Origin: Lentibacillus lipolyticus
Lineage (GTDB): Bacteria > Bacillota > Bacilli > Bacillales > Amphibacillaceae
Length of the DNA: 64,000 nucleotides
Direction: 5' to 3'
Assembly: GCA_004145795.1 (NCBI GenBank)
Contig: SEIO01000010.1
Location: 18,838 to 82,837, forward strand
Shown here in pieces: positions 26,480-34,073 of the stretch. The position numbers and the translations under genes are program-made. Under the pieces are notes generated by a model. It saw nothing but the letters and a program-made list of their open reading frames with translations, did no database searches and was not told the origin of the DNA. Within the stretch, counting starts at the first letter, position 1. Each line of letters begins with the position of its first letter.

Positions 26480-27931
26480 TTGAAACTGAAAAGCAAAACG
26501 AACAGTATTTTTATTGACGGCCAATGGCAAGATACAGACGGACAGAAAACAGATACCGTATACAACCCGGCCACGTTGGAACCTATCACAGAGGTTGCAT
26601 ACGGCCGAAAGGTGGAAACGGAAGCGGCGATCAGTGCTGCTTCTCGTGCCTTCCAAACATGGCGGGATATGACCGGTCGAGAGCGTTCACGAATCTTGTA
26701 CAAAGCCCATGAATTGATGCTGGAAGATGCCGAACGCCTCGGTGAGATTCTGACAACTGAACAAGGTAAGCCACTGCAAGAAGCAATTGGCGAAGTAAAA
26801 GGCGCTGCTGGATTTCTGCTCTGGTATGCAGAAGAAGCTAGCCGTGCTTACGGGGAATGGATTCCATCGTCTAAAAAATCCAAGCGTTTGCTCGTTATTC
26901 CGCAGCCGGTTGGTGTCGTGGGGGCGATTACCCCATGGAACTTCCCAGCGTCCATGATCACCCGAAAAATTGGACCCGCACTTGCTGCTGGATGTACAGT
27001 TGTCTTAAAGCCGGCCCCGGAAACGCCACTATCCGCTATTGAAATCGTAAAAATCATGGAAAAAGCCGGTATGCCAAAAGGTGTCGTTAATCTGGTCACT
27101 GGCGATGCAGAAGCAATCGGCAACACTATGCTGAACAGTAAAGATGTCCGTCTGATGACCTTCACCGGATCAACCGAAGTCGGCAAATATCTAATGCGGG
27201 AAAGTGCCGATCATGTGAAAAAACTATCGCTTGAACTCGGCGGGCACGCACCAATTATTGTTTTTGACGACGCGGATATTGACAAAGCCGTCTCATTAGC
27301 GTTGGCGAGCAAGTTCCGGAACAACGGGCAAACCTGCATTTGCGCCAATCGTGTTTACGTCCACGATTCGGTCAAAGATGCTTTCAATAAAAAGCTGACC
27401 GAAAAAGTCGAGCAGCTGAAAATCGGTGACGGTACAGAAGAAGGCACAAATCTTGGGCCGCTCATTAACAAACAGGCAGCAGAAAAAGTCCAAAACCATC
27501 TAGATGATGCTGTAGCAAAAGGAGCGAACGTTGTCTGTGGCGGTAACAAGTGGAACGGTGGACTGAACGGTCATTTCTATCAGCCTACGATTCTGGATAA
27601 TGTCACCGATGAGATGCTCGTGATGAACGAGGAAACATTTGGGCCACTTATGCCGGTACAAGTATTCAATGATGAGGATACCGCAATCGCCAAAGCGAAT
27701 GACACGGATTATGGTCTGGCGGCTTATATTTTCACGGAAAAGACCAGCCGCGCCATCCGGGTATCCGAAAAACTGGATTATGGCATTGTCGGCGTAAATG
27801 ACGTCTTCCCTGCCACAGCCGAAGCACCGTTTGGTGGCATCAAACAGTCCGGCGTCGGCAAAGAAGGCGGCCACCATGGTATGGACGAATTCTTGGAAAT
27901 GAAGTATGTATCGATGGGGATTGACGAGTGA
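26480..27931 (+). CDS. NAD(P)+ aldehyde dehydrogenase, GabD-like; proposed glutarate semialdehyde dehydrogenase
   Basis: A 483-aa class 3 aldehyde dehydrogenase of the succinate-semialdehyde type. PWNFPASMITRKIGPALAAG and FTGSTEVG form the NAD(P) site, the general base Glu is in LELGGHAPI, and the nucleophile Cys is in NNGQTCICANR. The start is TTG at 26480 with GAGGAGG 9 nt upstream. It lies 21 bp after the acyl-CoA dehydrogenase. GabD-type enzymes often accept both succinate and glutarate semialdehyde; its operon partners make the C5 substrate more likely. Followed at once by a strong terminator. Confidence 0.85.
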   Translation: MKLKSKTNSIFIDGQWQDTDGQKTDTVYNPATLEPITEVAYGRKVETEAAISAASRAFQTWRDMTGRERSRILYKAHELMLEDAERLGEILTTEQGKPLQEAIGEVKGAAGFLLWYAEEASRAYGEWIPSSKKSKRLLVIPQPVGVVGAITPWNFPASMITRKIGPALAAGCTVVLKPAPETPLSAIEIVKIMEKAGMPKGVVNLVTGDAEAIGNTMLNSKDVRLMTFTGSTEVGKYLMRESADHVKKLSLELGGHAPIIVFDDADIDKAVSLALASKFRNNGQTCICANRVYVHDSVKDAFNKKLTEKVEQLKIGDGTEEGTNLGPLINKQAAEKVQNHLDDAVAKGANVVCGGNKWNGGLNGHFYQPTILDNVTDEMLVMNEETFGPLMPVQVFNDEDTAIAKANDTDYGLAAYIFTEKTSRAIRVSEKLDYGIVGVNDVFPATAEAPFGGIKQSGVGKEGGHHGMDEFLEMKYVSMGIDE

Positions 27932-27970
27932 AGAGAACAACGGAAACATACGACAGCCAGTGTTATATAG

Positions 27971-28002
27971 AAGAGCAATGCTTAACTCGCATTGCTCTTT
28001 TA
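27971..28002 (+). terminator. Terminator of the glutaryl-CoA branch operon
   Basis: AAGAGCAATGC pairs with GCATTGCTCTT around a 7-nt loop and is followed by TTATTTT. Confidence 0.88.
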
Positions 28003-28043
28003 TTTTGCTGTTTTCTAAACGAATGCTCTGGGCGATTCTTGGA

Positions 28044-28295
28044 CCTAAAGTTGCGATTACCTCTTCCAATCCAGCGATTCCCGACCCTAAAGTTGCGATT
28101 ACCTCTTCCAATCCGGCGATTCTCGACCCTAAAGTTGCGATTACCTCTTCCAATCGGGTGATTCCCAATCCTAAAGTTGCGATTCTCTCTTCCAATCCAG
28201 CGATTCTCGACCCTAAAGTTGCGATTCCCTCTTCCAATCCGGCGATTCCCGATCCTAAAGTTACGATTCCCTCTTCCAATCAGGCGACTATTTAC
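28044..28295. repeat. 42-bp minisatellite, six tandem copies
   Basis: Six units of exactly 42 bp begin at 28044, 28086, 28128, 28170, 28212 and 28254, each starting CCTAAAGTTGCGATT. Each unit is made of two related 21-bp halves sharing GCGATT-N-CC. There are no unique spacers. Because 42 is divisible by 3 and the unit lacks stops in several frames, long artificial frames with 14-residue repeats appear on both strands (for example IATLGSRIAGLEEV). Neither has a ribosome site, and they overlap real genes, so I do not call a gene. It lies between the terminators of two converging operons. Confidence 0.9.
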
Positions 28296-28308
28296 TCTCC
28301 TATAAATG

Positions 28309-28340
28309 AAACCCGCCAGCAAATGTGGCGGGTTTCTTTT
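28309..28340. terminator. Terminator at the end of the lysine operon
   Basis: AAACCCGCCA pairs with TGGCGGGTTT around a 7-nt loop; T-rich tracts follow on the plus strand and, more weakly, on the minus strand, next to the stop of the DUF3870 gene. Confidence 0.8.
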
Positions 28341-28657
28341 TACTCATGACTCTCACGATAGTGCTCATACTGCTTGTACAGATCATTCAAGGCCGACACA
28401 AGTGCGTTACCGGCTTTTCCCAAATAGTGCTCTTTCATAATCCGTGCTGGTGTCTCAACACCATCCTGCAGGCTGTGGCCCCTTAATAAATGGTGAACAA
28501 AATGCCTGCCGTGTTCGGTTGCAAGTGTACAATTAGCAGCCACAATGACACCGTATTTTTTATCGATTTCGGCTGTGATGGTCAGCGTTTCGTACATGCT
28601 CTTAGCCGCCATACCGGATGGTAGTCTAGCATGGCCGGCAATAAATACCGTATTCAT
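28340..28657 (-). CDS. DUF3870-family protein
   Basis: A 105-aa cytosolic protein. The run FIAGHARLPSGMAAKSMYETLTI, then IVAANCTLATEHGRHFV and LLRGHSLQDGV, matches what I recall of the DUF3870 family, whose function is unknown. A Cys-Thr-Leu-Ala-Thr-Glu motif in mid-protein is the best-conserved part. Its start overlaps the stop of the IclR gene by 4 bp (ATGA), so the two are translationally coupled. Last gene of the lysine operon. It may sense or bind a pathway metabolite, or form a small enzyme; I do not assign a reaction. Confidence 0.72.
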   Translation of the reverse strand: MNTVFIAGHARLPSGMAAKSMYETLTITAEIDKKYGVIVAANCTLATEHGRHFVHHLLRGHSLQDGVETPARIMKEHYLGKAGNALVSALNDLYKQYEHYRESHE

Positions 28658-29445
28658 TTATTATCATCCTCCTGCTGTAATGCTGATCCTTGGTAGCCGA
28701 GCTTTCTGGAAATCGTCTCAGCTGTTTGTCTTGTTTTTTCTTTTAGGACGTTTAGGTTCTCCCCTTCAAAATGAGTGGACAGCCCACTCACAGCCAGTGC
28801 GGCGATAACTTGTCCACTATAATCATAAATTGGATAGGAAATCCCGGTTGTGTCAGCGTCCTGTTCCCCGACACTGTACGCATAGCCTGTTTCATAGATC
28901 GTTTTTAGTTCTTGCAGCAGCTCATCCTGACTGGCCAACCGGCTGCTGTCGGGGCGCTGCAGCCTGAATTTTTCTATAACCTGCTGCTGGCGTTCATACG
29001 GCATGTTCGCCAGCAGCATTTTGGGACCGGATCCCAGGTAAAGTGGAGAACTTTTGCCCACTCTCGTATTCAGCCGCAAAGCCCTCGAACTGTCCACTTT
29101 TTCAATGTAGGTTGCCTCATCCTGATGAACGATGACTAAATGAATCACCTCATTGATTTCTCTGCCCAGTTCTTGCATGTCAGGCAGCGCAATGGTCCTT
29201 ATTTCAAGCTGGTCAGAGACAATCTGCCCGAGCTCCAGCAATTTTAACCCAAGCTGATATTTGCTGTCATGTTCATTCTCTTTCGTTTTCGATAAAAAAT
29301 TGTGATATTCCAGTGCCGTCAGCAGCCTGTACACGGTTGGTTTGGGCATTTCTGATTTTCTAGTAATCTCCTTTAGTGTCAATTCCGGTGTTTCTGCAGA
29401 AAAATAATCGAGCAGCTTTAATGCCTTCAACACACTCTGATTCAT
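28654..29445 (-). CDS. IclR-family transcriptional regulator, proposed regulator of the lysine island
   Basis: A 263-aa DNA-binding protein. The N-terminal winged helix (MNQSVLKALKLLDYFS, then TLKEITRKSEMPKPTVYRLLTALE) is followed by an effector domain with GLKLLELG, VIHLVIVHQDEATYIEKVDS, TRVGKSSPLYLGSGPKMLLA and GISYPIYDYSGQVIAALAVSG. IclR proteins usually control adjacent catabolic genes and bind a pathway intermediate. It is cotranscribed with the lysine dehydrogenase gene (79-bp gap). A palindrome with ATTTCA arms in the 35.3-kb divergent promoter is a candidate operator. AGGGG precedes the ATG. Confidence 0.88.
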   Translation of the reverse strand: MNQSVLKALKLLDYFSAETPELTLKEITRKSEMPKPTVYRLLTALEYHNFLSKTKENEHDSKYQLGLKLLELGQIVSDQLEIRTIALPDMQELGREINEVIHLVIVHQDEATYIEKVDSSRALRLNTRVGKSSPLYLGSGPKMLLANMPYERQQQVIEKFRLQRPDSSRLASQDELLQELKTIYETGYAYSVGEQDADTTGISYPIYDYSGQVIAALAVSGLSTHFEGENLNVLKEKTRQTAETISRKLGYQGSALQQEDDNK

Positions 29446-29483
29446 CTCGATTTCCCCTCGCTGCCTGCCTCAGTCATTTTAAC

Positions 29484-29518
29484 GGGAGGGACTGCTGTGA
29501 ACAAGCAGCCCCTCCCTG
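29484..29518 (-). other. Strong hairpin between lysine dehydrogenase and the IclR gene
   Basis: GGGAGGG-a-CTGCTGT pairs with AAGCAG-c-CCCTCCC around a short loop. On the minus strand no T run follows, so it is more likely an mRNA-stability or processing element than a terminator. It would separate the level of the enzyme mRNA from that of the regulator. Confidence 0.5.
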
Positions 29519-29524
29519 CTGGAG

Positions 29525-30697
29525 TCAGCTTTTGACGTGCACTTTTGCTTCGCTGACCGATTCATAAATGTTCACGCCGCGCTTAGCCATTTCACTGATA
29601 TATGGGTCGCCCGGAACGATTTGCTCAGGCGGATACACGCCCCGCTTTGTGATTGTTCCACCCGCAATCATTTGTGCCACCACAGATATAGTATTGGCTG
29701 TCGCACGCGCCATCGCTGTGACATTGTGTTCCCTGTCTTTATATGTTGTCATTTCAAATACATGGGTTTCCGGATTACCGGCTTTCTCACCGCCAACTTT
29801 TACCCGAAGCAGAACAACATCGTCTTTATCGCCAAGCTCCACAATTGGGTCCAGAACTTTCAGGAATACGTCACGCGGACTGACTTGTTCCCCATTTAAA
29901 TCAACGGTGTAGTCCGCTCGTGTTAAATTCAAGTCAACAAGCAGCTTGAATTTATCCGCATGCCCTGGATAGCGGATTGTTTTGTACTCCAGTGTTTTCA
30001 GATTTGGATATGATATGGACAGGGTGGATGTCCCACCGGATGTATGGAAAGCCTCAAGCGGGCCGAATTTTTCAAAATAGACACGCTCTACTTCACTTAA
30101 CGATTCAATTTCCTGTTTGGCACCATCACGGATAATCAGAGCAGGGTCGGTGTAATGATCGAAAACCCCTTCCATCGAGAAAACATGGTTGTATTCCAGT
30201 GGCGGCTCTGGATGGACGGGAATCCCGCCAACGTATAGCTTAATTTCTTCCAGTTTATCCAATTTACTTGCCCCGTGGCCGGATAAAATATTAATCATAC
30301 CGGGGGCAACGCCCAAATCAGGAATAAGTGTAACACCGGCGGCCTGCGCGTCGTCTTTCAGCTCCAGTACCTTATCGGTGATATGGCCAATATGTCCGCC
30401 CAGATCGACGGAATGGACGCCAACCTCAATCGCCGTCTCCGCTACGATTTCATTAAAAGAATAAAATAATGCGTTAATAATGACATCAAATTGCCGCATG
30501 TAGCTTCCAAGATCCTGCTTATCCTTGGCATTCACCTGATAGGCTGTCAGCTTAGGTGAATTTAGCTGATTACAGACCTCCTGTGCGCGCTGGAAATCGA
30601 TATCGGCAAGCCCTACTGCTGTTACACCTTCACTTGCAGTAAGATCTCTTGCTGCTTCCTTCCCCATTAGTCCTGAACCCAGTACACCTATTTTCAT
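29525..30697 (-). CDS. L-lysine 6-dehydrogenase (saccharopine dehydrogenase-like fold)
   Basis: A 390-aa NAD+-dependent enzyme that deaminates lysine at the epsilon carbon to allysine, which cyclises to 1-piperideine-6-carboxylate. The Rossmann start [19 protein letters not shown] is followed by [81 protein letters not shown] and [15 protein letters not shown]. These agree well with the Geobacillus stearothermophilus lysine 6-dehydrogenase sequence as I remember it. The ATG at 30697 is preceded by GGAGTGGTG; a longer frame to 30799 has no support. Saccharopine dehydrogenase is the alternative, but no partner lysine-oxoglutarate reductase gene is present. Confidence 0.85.
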   Translation of the reverse strand: MKIGVLGSGLMGKEAARDLTASEGVTAVGLADIDFQRAQEVCNQLNSPKLTAYQVNAKDKQDLGSYMRQFDVIINALFYSFNEIVAETAIEVGVHSVDLGGHIGHITDKVLELKDDAQAAGVTLIPDLGVAPGMINILSGHGASKLDKLEEIKLYVGGIPVHPEPPLEYNHVFSMEGVFDHYTDPALIIRDGAKQEIESLSEVERVYFEKFGPLEAFHTSGGTSTLSISYPNLKTLEYKTIRYPGHADKFKLLVDLNLTRADYTVDLNGEQVSPRDVFLKVLDPIVELGDKDDVVLLRVKVGGEKAGNPETHVFEMTTYKDREHNVTAMARATANTISVVAQMIAGGTITKRGVYPPEQIVPGDPYISEMAKRGVNIYESVSEAKVHVKS

Positions 30698-30726
30698 ATA
30701 ATCACCACTCCCTGTAAAGGTTTCCA

Positions 30727-30850
30727 AAAGTCCGGTAAAATTGACACGTCCTATGTCGAACGTCGAAGTCATCACACCCTGTGCAATCCCGCCTGACATA
30801 GAAAAGTCCGGTCTCGAACATCCCCCCTGTAATGGTTAGAAACCGGACTT
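30727..30850 (-). other. Intergenic structure with one 5' arm and two alternative 3' arms
   Basis: In the 184-bp gap between the allysine dehydrogenase and lysine dehydrogenase genes, AAGTCCGGT read on the minus strand at 30850-30842 can pair with ACCGGACTT at 30812-30804, or with ACCGGACTTT at 30736-30727. The second arm lies 30 nt before the lysine dehydrogenase start and could affect its translation. No T run follows either form. Confidence 0.4.
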
Positions 30851-30881
30851 AACACTATGCCACCAGGCTGGATTGCTTCAC

Positions 30882-32378
30882 TTATTCCGTATCGATTTGT
30901 GCACGCTGCAGTTTGCCACTGTAATCAATATAAACTGCTTTCCACTCGGTGAATACATCCAATGCCTGCACGCCAGAATCACGGTGACCATTGCCGGTTC
31001 CTTTTGTGCCGCCGAATGGCAGATGAATTTCAGCCCCAGTTGTACCAGCATTCACATACACAATACCAGTATCAAGGTCGCGCTGTGCCTGGAATACACG
31101 GTTGGCATCGGTTGTGAAAATGGAGCTGGACAACCCGTAGGAAACACCATTATTCACCTCAATCGCTTCCTCAAAACTCTTTACTGGAATCAACGAAAGA
31201 ACCGGACCAAAAATCTCTTCCTGGGCAATGCGCATATCTGGTGTCGCATCCGTAAACAATGTCGGCGCAAAATAATGCCCCTTGGCAAAATCGCCGTCTT
31301 CCAGTACATATCCGCCGGCAACCAATTTGGCACCTTCTTCTTTTCCAATCTGGATATACTTTTGAATTTTTTCCAGGCCGGCTTTGTTGATAATCGGACC
31401 AACTTTATTCGTTTCGTTAAGACCGTCACCGATGGTCAGTTTCTCGATTTCGGCAAGCAAACGCTCTTCCAAGCGTTCCTTCACATCTTCGTGAACAATG
31501 ACTCTGCTTGCCGCTGTACAACGCTGGCCGCTCGTACCATACGCACTCCAAATAATGCCTTCCGCAGCCAAGTCAAGGTCCGCATCATCCATTACAATGA
31601 CCGCATTTTTTCCGCCCATTTCCAAGGAGACCTTTTTCAGCTGCTTACCACATTCACTGGCAATATTGCGTCCGGTGTCGTTCGATCCGGTAAATGAGAT
31701 AACACGGATATCATCATGATGCACCATTTTATCGCCAACTGCCGACCCTTTACCATACACCACATTCAGAACACCTTTTGGCAAGCCCGCCTCCTCAAAA
31801 ATCTTCGCTAGTTCATGAGCCATAATCGGTGTTTCTGTTGCAGGTTTCCAAATAACAGCGTTACCGGCAACAATTGCTGGGAATGATTTCCATGTAGCAA
31901 TGGCAATTGGAAAATTCCACGGGGTGATGATACCAACCACGCCGACAGGGCAACGCTGGCTCATGGAAAATTTATTCGGTAGTTCAGCTGGTGTTGTATG
32001 GCCAAATAAGCGCCGGCCCTCTCCGGCCATGTAAAAAGCCATGTCAATACCTTCCTGCACTTCACCGCGCGCTTCTTCGAGTACTTTCCCATTTTCCATC
32101 GTTAAAAGTTGTGCCAGTCGTTCTTTCCGCTCTTTCATCATATTGCCGACTTCAAGCAGAACCTCTGCCCGTTGCGGAGCAGGAACCTTCGCCCATTCCT
32201 TCTGTGCTTTTTTTGCTGCTTCAACTGCTGTATCAACGGCACCGCCATCCGAAAGCGGTACATGTACAATCGTTTCCCCGTTTGCCGGATTGATTACGTC
32301 AGACGTTTCATTCGTCGCCACCCAGTTTCCATCAATAAAATTGTTCAATTTCTTTGCCTCGAGCAATGTTTCAGCCAT
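30882..32378 (-). CDS. NAD(P)+ aldehyde dehydrogenase; proposed allysine (2-aminoadipate semialdehyde) dehydrogenase
   Basis: A 498-aa aldehyde dehydrogenase. Motifs: PWNFPIAIATWKSFPAIVAGNAVIWKPATETP (cofactor), FTGSNDTGRNIA, the base Glu in LEMGGKNAV, the nucleophile Cys in SGQRCTAASR, and EEIFGPVLSLI. It belongs to the branch that includes 2-oxoglutarate-semialdehyde and 2-aminoadipate-semialdehyde enzymes. Placement directly upstream of lysine dehydrogenase supports oxidation of its product to L-2-aminoadipate. It lies 24 bp after the ThDP enzyme gene. The substrate is inferred from context; a second GabD-like gene at 26480 would handle the C5 semialdehyde. Confidence 0.85.
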   Translation of the reverse strand: MAETLLEAKKLNNFIDGNWVATNETSDVINPANGETIVHVPLSDGGAVDTAVEAAKKAQKEWAKVPAPQRAEVLLEVGNMMKERKERLAQLLTMENGKVLEEARGEVQEGIDMAFYMAGEGRRLFGHTTPAELPNKFSMSQRCPVGVVGIITPWNFPIAIATWKSFPAIVAGNAVIWKPATETPIMAHELAKIFEEAGLPKGVLNVVYGKGSAVGDKMVHHDDIRVISFTGSNDTGRNIASECGKQLKKVSLEMGGKNAVIVMDDADLDLAAEGIIWSAYGTSGQRCTAASRVIVHEDVKERLEERLLAEIEKLTIGDGLNETNKVGPIINKAGLEKIQKYIQIGKEEGAKLVAGGYVLEDGDFAKGHYFAPTLFTDATPDMRIAQEEIFGPVLSLIPVKSFEEAIEVNNGVSYGLSSSIFTTDANRVFQAQRDLDTGIVYVNAGTTGAEIHLPFGGTKGTGNGHRDSGVQALDVFTEWKAVYIDYSGKLQRAQIDTE

Positions 32379-32402
32379 GCATAACCCCTCCTATGATTTT
32401 TA

Positions 32403-34073
32403 TTATTGAACACGATTACGGATTTGGGTAATCGTGGACGATACAGAGATTTGTTCCTTATCCGTTAACACTTCAATAACAACCGGCCGCTCCGCTTGAA
32501 TCACGTCTTCAAGCGTCTGGGAAAATGCTTCAGTCGACTCCACCGTATAACCGGCCGCCCCGACACTTGAAGCCAAATCGGCAAAAGAAACATTTCCCAG
32601 GTCCGTGCCAATGACTTTTTCTGGATAATGCATTTCCTGATGCATACGGATGGTCCCATACATTCGGTTATTAAATACAATGCATATGACTGGGATCTGG
32701 CAGCGGACGGCTGTCTCCAGTTCCTGTACTGTCATCATAAAACCGCCATCCCCTGACAGAGATACCACTGGTTTATCCGGCATGGCCAGTTTCGCGCCAA
32801 GTGCTGCCGGCATCCCATACCCCATTGCGCCAGACGTCGGCCCAACATACGTATGTTTTTTCGTAAATTTGTAATACGCATGCAGCCACCCAGCAAAATT
32901 GCCAGCGTCATTAGTAAGGAGTGCATCGTCCGGGAGCAGTTTGTCCAGTACCGCCATCATATGTTTATTGACGGCATCATTATGCGTCACATTCAGACTG
33001 CTAATGCGCTCGTATTCCTTATGGCGCGTGTCAGCCCAACCTTTCCAGCGTGGACGGAATTCCATTTCGGAAAATTTCTTGAGTGCTTCTCTCGCATCCG
33101 CTGTAATTCCGACATCCGGGCTGTAGACTTTCCCAATCGTGTCGACGCTGATATCAATGTGAATCAGCTGTTTGTCCGCTGGGATAATCTTATAATCTTG
33201 TGTTGTTACCTCGGATAAACGAGTACCAAGTGCAATAATCAGGTCTGCTTCCTCCACGGTTTCGAGTATTTTTGAATTCGTTCCAAGGCCAAGATGCCCA
33301 GCGTATAATGGATGATTATGCGGAAACACGTCATGCCTGCGAAACGCGGCAATAACCGGCAAATGAAAATCCTCTGCAAATGTTACGAGTGCATCTTCCG
33401 CCTGGGCACTTTTGACGCCTCCCCCTGCAATGACGAGCGGTCTTTCTGCTCTCGACAACAGTTCTTCCACCCGGGCTTTTTCCTCCTCTGACGGTGCCGG
33501 CTTCGGTTTGACGGTGGCCGGGCCGAATGTCATCGCCGCTTCACTTGGGAGGACATCTTCCGGCAGCGAAACAACCACAGGCCCAGGCCGCCCGGTCTGT
33601 GCAATACGGAACGCCCGCTGCACAAGTTCTGGCATCCGTTCCGCATCCTTGACCTCCACCGCCCACTTGGCAATGTGACCGAAATACCTATCCAGATCCA
33701 CTTCTTGGAACCCTTCCCGGCCGCGGAATTTACTGTGCACCTGACCGAGAAAAACAACCATTGGCGTGGAATCCTGGTACGCCGTATGTACGCCGATGGA
33801 CAAATTGGCAGCACCAACCCCACGTGTCGCCATCACAACACCAGGCTTCAATTTGGACTTGGCATACCCTTCCGCCATAAACGCTGCGCCACTTTCATGT
33901 CTGGCAGAAATAAGCCGAATAGATGCTTCGTCATGAAGTGCGTCTAATAACGGAAGATAGCTTTCTCCCGGTACACAGAACACATCACGCACTTGTTCAA
34001 TTTTCATGCATTCGACAATCGCTTGTGCCCCAGTCATCGTTTTCGTTCGTCGCACTGTCTCAGCTGTGCTCAT
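32403..34073 (-). CDS. ThDP-dependent decarboxylase of the acetolactate-synthase fold; proposed 2-oxoadipate decarboxylase
   Basis: A 556-aa three-domain ThDP enzyme. The PYR domain has the catalytic Glu in SARHESGAAFMAEGYAK (about residue 60) and TRGVGAANLSIGV. The middle domain begins RPLVIAGGGVKSA. The PP domain has SGDGGFMMTVQELETAVR through NNRMYGTIR, the Mg-ThDP motif GDG-x(n)-NN. It is not an obvious IlvB: no ilvN or ilvC neighbour exists. Its start overlaps the aminotransferase stop by 4 bp. An ALS-like enzyme that decarboxylates 2-oxoglutarate to a semialdehyde is known in cyanobacteria; by analogy this one would turn 2-oxoadipate into glutarate semialdehyde. Enzyme class is firm, the substrate is inference. 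Confidence 0.85.
   Translation of the reverse strand: MSTAETVRRTKTMTGAQAIVECMKIEQVRDVFCVPGESYLPLLDALHDEASIRLISARHESGAAFMAEGYAKSKLKPGVVMATRGVGAANLSIGVHTAYQDSTPMVVFLGQVHSKFRGREGFQEVDLDRYFGHIAKWAVEVKDAERMPELVQRAFRIAQTGRPGPVVVSLPEDVLPSEAAMTFGPATVKPKPAPSEEEKARVEELLSRAERPLVIAGGGVKSAQAEDALVTFAEDFHLPVIAAFRRHDVFPHNHPLYAGHLGLGTNSKILETVEEADLIIALGTRLSEVTTQDYKIIPADKQLIHIDISVDTIGKVYSPDVGITADAREALKKFSEMEFRPRWKGWADTRHKEYERISSLNVTHNDAVNKHMMAVLDKLLPDDALLTNDAGNFAGWLHAYYKFTKKHTYVGPTSGAMGYGMPAALGAKLAMPDKPVVSLSGDGGFMMTVQELETAVRCQIPVICIVFNNRMYGTIRMHQEMHYPEKVIGTDLGNVSFADLASSVGAAGYTVESTEAFSQTLEDVIQAERPVVIEVLTDKEQISVSSTITQIRNRVQ

Noticed and set aside
27500-28279. Leftward 259-codon frame with 14-residue repeats (GIATLGSRIAGLEE)
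   Set aside because: It runs through the minisatellite and into the antisense of the GabD-like gene. It has no ribosome site, and the repeats are an effect of the 42-bp period.
28044-28295. CRISPR array
   Set aside because: The 42-bp units are contiguous, with no spacers between them, and no cas genes are present.
27906-28349. Rightward 147-codon frame with PKVAITSSNPAI repeats
   Set aside because: Same minisatellite read on the other strand, overlapping the end of the GabD-like gene and two terminators.
29525-30697. Saccharopine dehydrogenase
   Set aside because: The motifs fit lysine 6-dehydrogenase better, and no lysine-2-oxoglutarate reductase gene lies in the cluster.
32403-34073. Acetolactate synthase (ilvB) of branched-chain synthesis
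   Set aside because: No small subunit or other ilv gene is near, and it is overlapped with the aminotransferase of a catabolic operon.
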